This document shows, piece by piece, positions 1 to 7,013 of a DNA stretch of 9,444 nt; the first letter of the stretch is position 1; each line of letters starts with the position of its first letter. Source of the stretch: JBLHUT01 sp047629975 (lineage in GTDB: Bacteria; Pseudomonadota; Alphaproteobacteria; Rhodobacterales; Rhodobacteraceae); contig JBLHUT010000134.1 in assembly GCA_047629975.1 (NCBI GenBank), positions 1-9,444 of the forward strand. Reading direction: 5' to 3'. The translations under genes and the position numbers were made by a program. The notes beneath the pieces are model-generated. The model made no database searches. It was not told where the DNA came from and was given only the letters and a program-made list of their open reading frames with translations.

Positions 1-7
1 ATAGAAA

Positions 8-844
8 ATGAACAGCAGAACTACATTTGGGCTTGTCATAGGCCTACTCGCACTGAGCGGACCAGCCCTCGCGCAGGATAAATATACCGTAGCGCTGGAT
101 GGCACTTTTGCGCCGCACGCGATGCCGTCACTGTCGGGTGGTGTTGAGGGCTTTAACGTCGATCTAGCCAATACGATTGGTGAACGGTTGGGCGTTGAGA
201 TGGACATCGTCGCGACACAGTTTTCAGGCATTTTGCCCGGACTGGCCGCAGGCACTTATGACTTTGTTGTCGCTCCCACGACCATCACAACTGAGCGCGC
301 AGAAAACGTCCTGTTTTCCGAAGGCTACCTGAACACGGACTTCCAATTTGTTGTGAAGGCTGGCGCAGATGACGTGTCTAACCTGGACGCTATGAAGGGC
401 AAGATCATCGCCGTGAACAAAGGTTCGGTTTACGATTCTTGGGCGCGTGAAAAAGCAGAAGAAATCGGTTGGACGGTGGAGAGCTATGGCACCAACAGTG
501 ACGCTGTACAGGCGGTTGTGTCGGGTCGTGCCTTTGCCAACGTGGCGGGTAACACGGTGTCGGCTTGGGCCGTCAAGCAGAACCCTGCGATTGAGCTGAG
601 CTATCTGTTTACCACGGGTTTGGTCTGGGGCATGCCCTTCCGCAAAGGCGATGAAGCGCTGCGCAACAAGGTTGAAACCGTCATCGAATGTCTCAAAATT
701 GACGGCACCATGGCGAGTCTGAGTTTGAAATGGTTTGGCACCTCACCTGCGGAAGGCTCCGCAGCGATCACTCCTCGGCCTGGTTTCGGTGAACCTGAAT
801 TCGCGGGCTACGTGATGGACGATCACACTCCTAGCTGTGGATAA
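8..844 (+). CDS. Periplasmic amino-acid-type ABC transporter substrate-binding protein (SBP family 3)
   Basis: Binding protein that would capture a small amino-acid-like solute in the periplasm and deliver it to the permeases encoded downstream. Residues 1-22 form a signal peptide (basic N-end, hydrophobic core, ALA-Q cleavage site). The mature part has the SBP_bac_3 layout, with GFNVDLANTIGERLG near 48-62 and TTER ending in Arg97, the residue that binds the ligand carboxylate in this family. The conserved Asp that contacts the alpha-amino group, expected in a GR-x-D-A context, is Phe176 here (GRAFAN). This suggests a ligand without a free amino group, which would fit an N-carbamoyl amino acid; that is inference. 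The length of 278 aa is normal. Only 7 bases precede the start, so its promoter lies outside the window. Its stop overlaps the possible GTG start of the ATPase gene. Confidence 0.93.
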   Translation: MNSRTTFGLVIGLLALSGPALAQDKYTVALDGTFAPHAMPSLSGGVEGFNVDLANTIGERLGVEMDIVATQFSGILPGLAAGTYDFVVAPTTITTERAENVLFSEGYLNTDFQFVVKAGADDVSNLDAMKGKIIAVNKGSVYDSWAREKAEEIGWTVESYGTNSDAVQAVVSGRAFANVAGNTVSAWAVKQNPAIELSYLFTTGLVWGMPFRKGDEALRNKVETVIECLKIDGTMASLSLKWFGTSPAEGSAAITPRPGFGEPEFAGYVMDDHTPSCG

Positions 845-1613
845 TATGGCATCGACACGAAAAAACGGGGGGCCGCCGTCTACGGCGACCCTTTCTGTGC
901 GGGCTTTGCACAAGTCCTTTGGCACCATTTCAGTTTTGAAGGGGATTGATCTGAATGTTCACCGCAGCGAGATGGTTTTTGTTCTTGGCCCGTCTGGGTC
1001 CGGTAAATCCACGATGCTGCGGTGTTGTAACCTGCTGGAAGAGCCCGATTCAGGTGCGATATTGATCGAAGGTGACAGACTGACTGGTCTGGGTGTGGAT
1101 CTGAACAAGATGCGCCAGCGGATCGGGATGGTGTTCCAGTCCTTCAATCTTTATCCTCATTTGTCTGCGCTGGGAAATGTTACGTTGGCCCTGCGCAGGG
1201 TTTTGAAAATGCCGCGTGATCAGGCTGACGCCGAAGCAATGGTGGCGCTGTCCAAAGTAGGTCTGTCAGGCCGTGCGGGGCATTATCCATCGCAATTGTC
1301 CGGCGGTGAGCAACAACGTGTGGCAATTGCCCGCGCGCTGGCGTTGAAGCCCACGGTGATGCTGTTTGATGAGCCGACATCAGCGTTGGACCCCGAATTG
1401 GTCGGTGATGTTCTGGACGTGATGCGCGACGTGAAAGAGCAGGGGATGACGATGCTTGTGGTTAGCCACGAGATGAAATTTGCCAAGGATGCCGCCGACC
1501 GTGTGGTGTTTATGGACGGTGGCGTGATTGTGGAGCAGGGACCGCCTGAGCAGATATTCGGCGCACCGACCCAAGAGCGCACCCGTACATTCCTTTCGCG
1601 ATTTCACAGCTGA
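837..1613 (+). CDS. Amino-acid-type ABC transporter ATP-binding protein (GlnQ/HisP-like)
   Basis: Cytoplasmic ATPase that powers the importer. All nucleotide-binding motifs are intact: Walker A GPSGSGKST at 51-59, Q-loop Gln101, signature LSGGEQQ at 154-160, Walker B VMLFDEP at 174-180 with catalytic Glu179, D-loop SALDP, and switch His211 in VVSHEM. The length of 258 aa is typical of the polar amino acid uptake subfamily. The start is ambiguous. A GTG at 837 overlaps the upstream gene by 8 nt, while an ATG at 846 lies one base past the upstream stop and removes three residues; the ATG is equally plausible. The N-terminal stretch before the fold (about 18 residues, basic then Pro/Gly rich) is slightly longer than usual. 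Translation is probably coupled to the binding-protein gene. Confidence 0.95.
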   Translation: MDNMASTRKNGGPPSTATLSVRALHKSFGTISVLKGIDLNVHRSEMVFVLGPSGSGKSTMLRCCNLLEEPDSGAILIEGDRLTGLGVDLNKMRQRIGMVFQSFNLYPHLSALGNVTLALRRVLKMPRDQADAEAMVALSKVGLSGRAGHYPSQLSGGEQQRVAIARALALKPTVMLFDEPTSALDPELVGDVLDVMRDVKEQGMTMLVVSHEMKFAKDAADRVVFMDGGVIVEQGPPEQIFGAPTQERTRTFLSRFHS

Positions 1614-1618
1614 CGCAT

Positions 1619-2293
1619 ATGGACATGTTTCTTGATCAATTCCTGAACCAGGCTGTGCTGGCCAAATACACGCCGCTGATCCTGAAGGGTGCGGGCGTGA
1701 CCGTGATCCTGTCGGTTCTGATTGTGCTGGCGGGCTTAAGTTTGGGCGCGGTGCTGGCCTGCTTGCGGGCCTACCGGATCAGGCTACTATCTTTTGTGAT
1801 TGTGATCTTTGCCGATGTTTTGCGGGCCTTGCCGCCATTGGTGTTGATCCTGCTGGTGTTCTTCGGCTTGCCCAACCTTGGGATTGTGCTGTCGTCCTTT
1901 ACGGTTTTGTTCCTTGTGCTGACCTTGGTTCTTGCCGCCTTTGCGGAGGAAATCGTTTGGGCGGGGATTACTTCGACCCCTAAGGGCCAATGGGAGGCGG
2001 CGCGAAGTACGGGCCTGAATTTCACTCAGGCGTTGGGCTATGTGGTGTTGCCGCAAGCCGTGCGTATGGTGATCCCGCCGCTGACAAACCGTGCCATCGC
2101 CATCACGAAGATGACCGCCTTGGGCATGGTGATTGGTGTGCCTGATATTTTAGGGCAGGCGACAACGGCGCAATCATTTAGTGCGAATGCCTCGCCGCTG
2201 ACGCTGGCTGCGTTTGCTTATGTCGTGATTTTTTTACCTTTGGTTATTGCTTCACGCTGGCTGGAAACCCGTTTTGCGCGGGGAGGGCATTGA
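1619..2293 (+). CDS. Amino-acid-type ABC transporter permease (HisM/HisQ family), first subunit
   Basis: Inner-membrane subunit forming half of the import channel. It is strongly hydrophobic, with about five predicted membrane segments, and carries the BPD_transp_1 (HisMQ) domain. The cytoplasmic EAA loop is visible near residues 110-135: an E-x-VWAG stretch, then TPKGQWEAARSTGL, then LPQAVRMVIPPL. This loop docks on the ATPase. The length of 224 aa is normal. The gene starts 5 nt after the ATPase stop and is followed by a paralogous permease 3 nt later, the usual paired-permease arrangement. No strong Shine-Dalgarno is visible before the ATG, so coupling with the upstream gene is likely. Confidence 0.94.
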   Translation: MDMFLDQFLNQAVLAKYTPLILKGAGVTVILSVLIVLAGLSLGAVLACLRAYRIRLLSFVIVIFADVLRALPPLVLILLVFFGLPNLGIVLSSFTVLFLVLTLVLAAFAEEIVWAGITSTPKGQWEAARSTGLNFTQALGYVVLPQAVRMVIPPLTNRAIAITKMTALGMVIGVPDILGQATTAQSFSANASPLTLAAFAYVVIFLPLVIASRWLETRFARGGH

Positions 2294-2296
2294 ACG

Positions 2297-2962
2297 ATGG
2301 AAGCGATCATTCAACAGTTCTTTAATATTGAGATCATGATCAAAGCCTTACCGCTGGTGCTTAAGGGCCTGGGCGTGACGCTGCTGATTTGTGCGGTGGT
2401 GATCCCGCTGGGTGCTTTGGGCGGGTTGTTTGCGGCAATCGCGTCGGTGTCGACAAATCGAGCTGTCCGTTGGACCGCGATCGCCTTTGTCGATCTATTT
2501 CGTGCGATCCCGCCTTTGGTGTTGCTGATCTTTATCTACGCCGGTCTGCCCTTTGCGGGTGTTCGAATCTCGCCATTTGTTGCCGTGGCTGTCGGCTTTT
2601 TTCTTAATAATTCGGCTTATTTTGCAGAAGTCTTTCGCGCGGGCATCTTGTCGGTGCCAAAAGGCCAGGCCGAGGCGGCGCGTTCAACCGGACTAACGCA
2701 GGGGCAGACCCTGTTTTGGGTCACGCTGCCGCAGGCAGTACGCAATGTGCTGCCTGATCTTTTGTCGAATGTGGTTGAGGTGGTCAAACTGACCTCGCTT
2801 GCTTCGGTCGTGTCGCTGAGTGAAATGCTGCATGCGGCGGGCCTTGTCCGGTCGCTCACTTACAATGCCTCGCCGTTGGTTCTGGCAGCAGGTCTTTACC
2901 TTGTTCTGCTCTGGCCGTTGATCCGTTTGATCAGTCGCTTCGAGCGTAAAATTGATAGCTAA
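2297..2962 (+). CDS. Amino-acid-type ABC transporter permease (HisM/HisQ family), second subunit
   Basis: Second channel subunit, expected to pair with the preceding permease. It has the same HisMQ architecture, with hydrophobic helices and an EAA loop reading AEVFRAG, VPKGQAEAARSTGL and LPQAVRNVLPDL near residues 112-155. The length of 221 aa is typical. A good Shine-Dalgarno (GGGGAGGG, 2280-2287) lies inside the end of the upstream gene, 9 nt before the ATG. The two permeases share the loop and overall plan but differ elsewhere, as expected of heterodimer partners. With the binding protein and ATPase they form a complete four-gene importer. Confidence 0.94.
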   Translation: MEAIIQQFFNIEIMIKALPLVLKGLGVTLLICAVVIPLGALGGLFAAIASVSTNRAVRWTAIAFVDLFRAIPPLVLLIFIYAGLPFAGVRISPFVAVAVGFFLNNSAYFAEVFRAGILSVPKGQAEAARSTGLTQGQTLFWVTLPQAVRNVLPDLLSNVVEVVKLTSLASVVSLSEMLHAAGLVRSLTYNASPLVLAAGLYLVLLWPLIRLISRFERKIDS

Positions 2963-2964
2963 AT

Positions 2965-2970
2965 AGGGAG
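2965..2970 (+). promoter_or_regulatory. Ribosome binding site of the amidohydrolase gene
   Basis: AGGGAG lies 7 nt upstream of the ATG at 2978, in the 15-nt gap after the second permease stop. It supports this start and independent translation initiation at the transporter/enzyme boundary. Confidence 0.7.
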
Positions 2971-2977
2971 AATTCAG

Positions 2978-3904
2978 ATGCGGGAAATCGTAATCGGGGG
3001 CGCGCAACTGGGCGCTATTCAGAAATCCGACTGCCGTGAAGCCGTGGTTGCGCGTATGGTGGCGTTGCTGTCACAGGCCGCCAACGCAGGTTGTGATTTG
3101 GTGGTTTTTCCAGAGCTGGCACTGACCACTTTTTTTCCACGTTGGTGGATGGAAGACCTCGACGAAGTCGACACGTGGTTCGAGGCAGAAATGCCCAACG
3201 CCGCGACACAGCCGCTGTTTGACGCGGCCAAACAGCACGGCATTGCGATCACATTCGGTTATGCGGAATCCACACATGACGGCCATCATTACAACACCTC
3301 GATACTAACCGACAAAAAAGGCAATATTGTAGGAAAATACCGCAAGATACATCTGCCCGGTCATTCCGAGTTTGACACAGAACGCGCATTCCAGCATTTG
3401 GAAAAACGCTATTTTGAGCCCGGTGATTTGGGCTTTCCGGTTTGGAAAAATCTGGATGCGTGGATGGGCATGGCGATTTGTAATGACCGCCGTTGGCCCG
3501 AAGTGTACCGTGAAATGGGGCTGCAAGGGGCTGAATTGATTACGCTTGGCTATAACACGCCCTCGATCAACAGTCAGGATAAGGCTGAAGGCTTGGCGCG
3601 CCGCCTGTACCATTCCGAGCTTTCGATGACATCGGGTGCCTACCAAAACGCCTCTTGGGTTGTTGGTGTGGCCAAGGCAGGCAACGAGGACGGTCATCCG
3701 CTGATGGGAGGATCAATCATCGTGGACCCAAACGGCTTTGTCGTGGCCCGTGCCGAGACCGAAGAAGACGAGCTGATCGTGCATGCTTGTGATATGGATA
3801 TGTGTAACTTTGGCAAAAAGACGATCTTTGATTTTGCCCGTCACCGCCGGATTGAGCATTACAGCCGCATCACCGGACAAACGGGTGTGGTTTATCCCGA
3901 ATGA
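2978..3904 (+). CDS. N-carbamoyl-D-amino acid amidohydrolase (nitrilase superfamily)
   Basis: Predicted cytoplasmic enzyme hydrolysing N-carbamoyl-D-amino acids to D-amino acid, CO2 and NH3. The Glu-Lys-Cys triad of the CN_hydrolase fold is visible: Glu46 in VFPELALTTFFPRWW, Lys123 in KYRKIHLPGH, and Cys168 in AICNDRRWPE. These blocks, plus FQHLEKRYFEPGDLGFPV and GYNTP, match what I recall of the Agrobacterium enzyme almost word for word, and the 308-aa length agrees with its roughly 304 aa. That is far closer than to beta-ureidopropionases or general amidases. The stop overlaps the next gene by 4 nt (ATGA). Its place after the importer and before a hydantoin-racemase-type gene points to hydantoin or carbamoyl amino acid catabolism, but no hydantoinase is in view. 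Exact side-chain preference cannot be read from the sequence. Confidence 0.9.
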   Translation: MREIVIGGAQLGAIQKSDCREAVVARMVALLSQAANAGCDLVVFPELALTTFFPRWWMEDLDEVDTWFEAEMPNAATQPLFDAAKQHGIAITFGYAESTHDGHHYNTSILTDKKGNIVGKYRKIHLPGHSEFDTERAFQHLEKRYFEPGDLGFPVWKNLDAWMGMAICNDRRWPEVYREMGLQGAELITLGYNTPSINSQDKAEGLARRLYHSELSMTSGAYQNASWVVGVAKAGNEDGHPLMGGSIIVDPNGFVVARAETEEDELIVHACDMDMCNFGKKTIFDFARHRRIEHYSRITGQTGVVYPE

Positions 3905-4522
3905 CCCTTTCGCTTGATTTGAATGCCATGGAACCTGGGCTGCGGTACAAACTGTTAACGGCAGTGGTCATTCCGCGACCTATTGCGTGGGTGACGACCG
4001 TTGGCATTGACGGCACGGTGAACGCCGCGCCGTATTCGTTCTTCAACATCTTCGGCCAAGATCCCGCCCTTGTGATCCTTGGATTGGAGCATCATGCAGA
4101 CGGGACCGCAAAGGACACCACTGAGAATATTCGGCGGACGGGTGAATTTGTCATCAACATGTTCACTCCCGATCTGACCGATGCGATGATCAACACTGCC
4201 GCAACGTATGCGTCGGATGTATTTGAGCCAGAGGCATTTGGGGTTTGACCTTGCACCCTCAAAATATGTCTCGCCACCGCGTCTTGCGGATGTGCCTGTT
4301 GCTATCGAATGCAAACGTCTTGAAGCGCTAACCTTCTCGTCAGAGCGCGAGATTGTTGTGGGGCAAGCCGTGGGTTTAAATGCACGGGACGGGCTGATCG
4401 ATACAAATACGTAGCGGCTGGCGTGGAACGGGAACTATCCTGTCGCCCGTCTATTTGCTGACCGCTACGCGCGTCTGGAGGAGATTGGGCGCCGCTCAAT
4501 CCCGCCCGCGCCCGGAAACTAA
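3901..4522 (+). pseudogene. Flavin reductase-like (Flavin_Reduct/DIM6-NTAB family) gene, broken by a frameshift and a nonsense codon
   Basis: The original product would be a roughly 206-residue FMN-binding split-barrel protein, in the family of flavin reductases and related oxidoreductases. Frame one gives the N-terminal half (residues 1-115), with the typical VIPRPIAWVTT, NAAPYSFFN and TGEFVIN blocks, then hits TGA at 4246. Similarity continues one frame over (FDLAPSKYVSPPRLADVPVAIECKR), as if one base was added in the GGGG run at 4240-4243. That frame then meets TAG at 4412, after which coding-like sequence (NGNYPVARLFADRYARL) runs to a TAA at 4520-4522. Two separate lesions argue against a single sequencing error. 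The gene starts in a 4-nt overlap with the amidohydrolase and ends inside the next ribosome binding site, so the operon frame survives around a dead gene. A truncated 115-aa product may be made, but it lacks half the fold. Confidence 0.87.
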
Positions 4523-4528
4523 AGGAGG
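4523..4528 (+). promoter_or_regulatory. Strong Shine-Dalgarno of the DHDPS-like gene
   Basis: AGGAGG ends 6 nt before the ATG at 4535 and shares bases with the ancestral TAA of the broken upstream gene (4520-4522). It is the strongest ribosome binding site in the operon. It would let the downstream enzymes be translated although ribosomes now terminate early, at 4246, in the pseudogene. Confidence 0.75.
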
Positions 4529-4534
4529 AAAAAC

Positions 4535-5467
4535 ATGAGTAATCTCATTCACCGAAATTCGGATGGTGTTTTCATCATCGCCGCAACGCCCTTTGATGAC
4601 ACTGGTGCGATTGACTATGACAGCACGGACCGAATGGTCGATTTCTATCTGGGAACCGGCGTTAGTGGCATGACGATTCTAGGCATCATGGGCGAAGCGC
4701 CCAAGATGGCCGGCGACGAAGCCGAAAATTTTGCACGCCACGTGCTGAAACGCGTGAACGGGCGTGTACCTGTGGTTGTTGGCGTGTCAGCGGCGGGGAT
4801 CGACAATATGGCGCGGCTCAGTACTACTTCGATGGATCTGGGGGCAGGGGGCGTTATGGTTGCTCCGCAGCCCGGCATGATTACCGAAGTAAAGCTGAAA
4901 GCCTACATGGCGCAGGTCTGTGACGCGCTTGCTGAGACGCCGATCTGTTTTCAGGATTATCCCCAGACCACGGGCGTGCAAGTGTCGGTTGAGACGATCA
5001 TTGGCCTTACTGTGGATCATCCACAGATTGTCATGCTCAAGCACGAGGACTGGCCAGGATTGACGAAACTCAGCCGTGTGCGGGCTGAGACCGAGGTGGG
5101 GGACGTGCCTCGCTTGTCGATCCTGACTGGCAATTCTGCGCTGTTCCTTGCGCAAGAAATGCAGCGCGGCGCAGATGGAGCGATGACGGGCTTTGCCTTT
5201 CCCGAAATGTTGGTGGAGGTCGTCGCGCGCCACAAGGCGGGGGATGTGGACGGGGCGGAAGACCTGTTTGACGCCTATCTGCCGATGGTCCGTTATGAAC
5301 AGCAGCTTGGCCTTGGCCTTGCCATCCGCAAGGAGGTGCTACGGCGGCGTGGTGTGATCGCGTCCAGCAAGGTGCGCGCACCCGGTCCCGCGATGAACGC
5401 CCGTGATATGAAAGAATTGACGCGGCTTATGTCACGTCTGGATAAACGATTGAAAGAGTTGAATTAA
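4535..5467 (+). CDS. DHDPS/N-acetylneuraminate lyase family protein (class I aldolase or dehydratase)
   Basis: TIM-barrel enzyme expected to bind a 2-oxo acid as a Schiff base. The family's essential residues are present: Tyr142 in FQDYP and Schiff-base Lys169 in VMLKHEDW. The usual GTTGE substrate loop reads G-I-M-G-E (50-54), so the paired Thr residues that hold pyruvate in true dihydrodipicolinate synthases are missing. This makes lysine biosynthesis unlikely and favours a catabolic lyase or dehydratase acting on another oxo acid; that is inference. The length of 310 aa is normal (DapA about 292). The last base of its stop is the first base of the next start (TAATG), so it is probably coupled to the SDR. 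A distinct substrate cannot be named from sequence alone. Confidence 0.88.
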   Translation: MSNLIHRNSDGVFIIAATPFDDTGAIDYDSTDRMVDFYLGTGVSGMTILGIMGEAPKMAGDEAENFARHVLKRVNGRVPVVVGVSAAGIDNMARLSTTSMDLGAGGVMVAPQPGMITEVKLKAYMAQVCDALAETPICFQDYPQTTGVQVSVETIIGLTVDHPQIVMLKHEDWPGLTKLSRVRAETEVGDVPRLSILTGNSALFLAQEMQRGADGAMTGFAFPEMLVEVVARHKAGDVDGAEDLFDAYLPMVRYEQQLGLGLAIRKEVLRRRGVIASSKVRAPGPAMNARDMKELTRLMSRLDKRLKELN

Positions 5468-6255
5468 TGGATTTTGGGCTAACTGGAAAACGGGCATTGG
5501 TCATGTCCTCTTCGCGGGGTCTTGGCCTTGGATGTGCAGAAATTCTGGCGGCTGAAGGTGTGCATGTGCTACTGACAGGCCGTTCAGGTGACAAGCTGGC
5601 TGCGGCTGCTGCCACGATCACGGCAAAAGGCCAAGGCACGGCTGATTACGTCGTTTGCGATCTGACTGATGATGCCGCGGTTGATGTTTTGGTGAATGCT
5701 GCGACCGAACTTTTGGGCGGTGTGGATATTCTGGTGAACAACACCGGTGGTCCGCCTCCGGGCCGGATGGTGGATGCGGATATTTCCGTGCTGGCGGCGC
5801 AGTTTGACACGATGGTGTTGAATGTGATTGCCCTGACCGCGCGGCTGCTGCCCGCGATGCAGGGGCAAAAATGGGGGCGTATTATCACGCTTGGGTCTTC
5901 TGGTGTAATCCAGCCGATCCCGAACCTAGGCCTGTCTAACGCCTTGCGATCTGCCTTGGTCGGCTGGTCCAAATCGCTGTCCAATGATGTGGCGGCCGAT
6001 GGCATCACGGTGAATATGCTGTTGCCGGGGCGTATCCATACGGAGCGTGTGGATGAATTGGATGGTGCTGCCGCCAAGCGAACGGGTAAATCGCTGGACG
6101 ATACGCGCACTGCATCGCGCGCCACAATCCCCGCTGGCCGCTATGGCACGGTTGAGGAGTTCGCATCGGTTTGCGCCTTCCTGGCCTCGGCCCAAGCTAG
6201 TTATGTCACCGGTGGATTGATCCGCTGTGACGGCGGCCTGATTAAGTCGGTGTAA
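5467..6255 (+). CDS. Short-chain dehydrogenase/reductase (SDR) family protein with altered catalytic motif
   Basis: Rossmann-fold protein of 262 aa, classical SDR length. The cofactor loop reads MSSSRGLGLG (13-22), with Ser14 where the first Gly of TGxxxGxG normally sits. The NNTGG segment at 91-95 replaces NNAG. A Ser pair sits at 144-145 in TLGSSG, and NMLLPGRIHTERV with a C-terminal SYVTGGLIRCDGG completes the fold. At the positions of the YxxxK catalytic pair, 13 and 17 residues after Ser144, the protein has Ser157 and Arg161 (LSNALR). I recall a recognised SDR subgroup with LSNxxR here, so it may be a settled variant rather than decay; the frame is fully intact. It is translationally coupled to the lyase gene. 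The substrate is unknown; annotation as 3-oxoacyl-ACP reductase would be over-precise. Confidence 0.88.
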   Translation: MDFGLTGKRALVMSSSRGLGLGCAEILAAEGVHVLLTGRSGDKLAAAAATITAKGQGTADYVVCDLTDDAAVDVLVNAATELLGGVDILVNNTGGPPPGRMVDADISVLAAQFDTMVLNVIALTARLLPAMQGQKWGRIITLGSSGVIQPIPNLGLSNALRSALVGWSKSLSNDVAADGITVNMLLPGRIHTERVDELDGAAAKRTGKSLDDTRTASRATIPAGRYGTVEEFASVCAFLASAQASYVTGGLIRCDGGLIKSV

Positions 6256-6279
6256 TTTTGCGCCGAAGCTAAACATAAT

Positions 6280-6307
6280 AGTAGGGCGGGTTTTGGCCCG
6301 TCCTGCT
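6280..6307 (+). terminator. Strong hairpin between SDR and racemase genes; attenuator, processing site or partial terminator
   Basis: AGTAGGGCGGG pairs with CCCGTCCTGCT across a TTTTGG loop, giving an 11-bp stem with two G-U pairs and no mismatch. No U-run follows directly (the next bases are CAACCCTTTTGC), so a classic Rho-independent terminator is not supported. It lies in the only sizeable gap of the operon and could set lower or separate expression of the racemase and LysR genes, or protect the upstream mRNA 3' end. Confidence 0.55.
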
Positions 6308-6338
6308 CAACCCTTTTGCATCAGAAACGAGGCGCAAT

Positions 6339-6995
6339 ATGAGCGGCCCTATCGTCGTCATTAACCCTAATTCCAACGAAGCCGTAACAGATGGTTTGGA
6401 CCGTGCACTGGTCCCTTTTCGTTTAACAGGTGGGCCGGACATTAAATGTGTTACCCTTGCAGAGGGCCCGTTTGGTGTGGAAAGCCAAGTGCATTCCGAC
6501 CAAGTGGTCCTGCCGCTGGTGGATCTGTTGAAACAGCACAGCGATGCTTCGGCGTTTGTGATCGCGTGCTATTCCGACCCGGGCATTGATGCCTGCCGAT
6601 CCGTGTCGCCTGTGCCTGTCTTTGGTATTCAGGAAAGCGGTGTTTTGACTGCGCTTAGCCGTGCTGATAAGATCGGAATCGTTGCGATCTCTGGTGCGTC
6701 TGAAAAACGTCACCGTCTGTATATGCGCCGCATGGGCGTGACGAGCCGTATTGCGGGCGAACGAGCGTTGAATATGACAGTGGACGAATCCGCGCGCGGC
6801 AGCGGCACCTTTGCGCGGCTGCAAGTTGTCGGACGCGAGTTGATTGAAGACGGCGCAGAGGCGCTGGTGCTGGGTTGTGCCGGAATGGCGGTACACCGTG
6901 CGCGGTTGGAGCAGGATTTGGGTATTCCCGTGATCGACCCCACGCAGGCGGCTGTTGCTGCCGCTTTGGGAACGGTGCTGGCGAAACGCCTCTAG
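6339..6995 (+). CDS. Hydantoin racemase / Asp-Glu racemase family protein
   Basis: Cofactor-independent racemase-fold protein of 218 aa, close to hydantoin and allantoin racemases. The diagnostic N-terminal INPNSNEAVTDGL (8-20) is present, as are the two catalytic cysteines on opposite sides of the pocket: Cys77 in VIACYSDPG and Cys180 in VLGCAGMAV. The late PVIDPTQAA segment is also typical. In this family the cysteine pair moves the alpha proton of 5-substituted hydantoins. Beside an N-carbamoyl-D-amino acid hydrolase this would let both enantiomers be used. Members also include maleate isomerases and arylmalonate decarboxylase relatives, so the exact reaction is not certain. The ATG is supported by ACGAGG at 6327-6332. 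It follows a hairpin-containing gap and is 18 nt upstream of the LysR gene. Confidence 0.88.
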   Translation: MSGPIVVINPNSNEAVTDGLDRALVPFRLTGGPDIKCVTLAEGPFGVESQVHSDQVVLPLVDLLKQHSDASAFVIACYSDPGIDACRSVSPVPVFGIQESGVLTALSRADKIGIVAISGASEKRHRLYMRRMGVTSRIAGERALNMTVDESARGSGTFARLQVVGRELIEDGAEALVLGCAGMAVHRARLEQDLGIPVIDPTQAAVAAALGTVLAKRL

Positions 6996-7013
6996 AACAG
7001 ATATTGTGGCACG

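Noticed and set aside
4208..4414. A separate 68-codon plus-strand gene starting with ATG at 4208
   Set aside because: Its sequence from about residue 12 continues the flavin-reductase-like fold of the gene before it, so it is the shifted second half of that pseudogene.
4787..5233. A 148-codon minus-strand open frame inside the DHDPS-like gene
   Set aside because: It is fully antisense to a gene with intact catalytic residues, with no recognisable motif or ribosome binding site.
5646..6125. A 159-codon minus-strand open frame inside the SDR gene, and similar antisense frames in the racemase gene
   Set aside because: Long antisense frames are expected opposite GC-rich codons; none shows a domain or conserved pattern.
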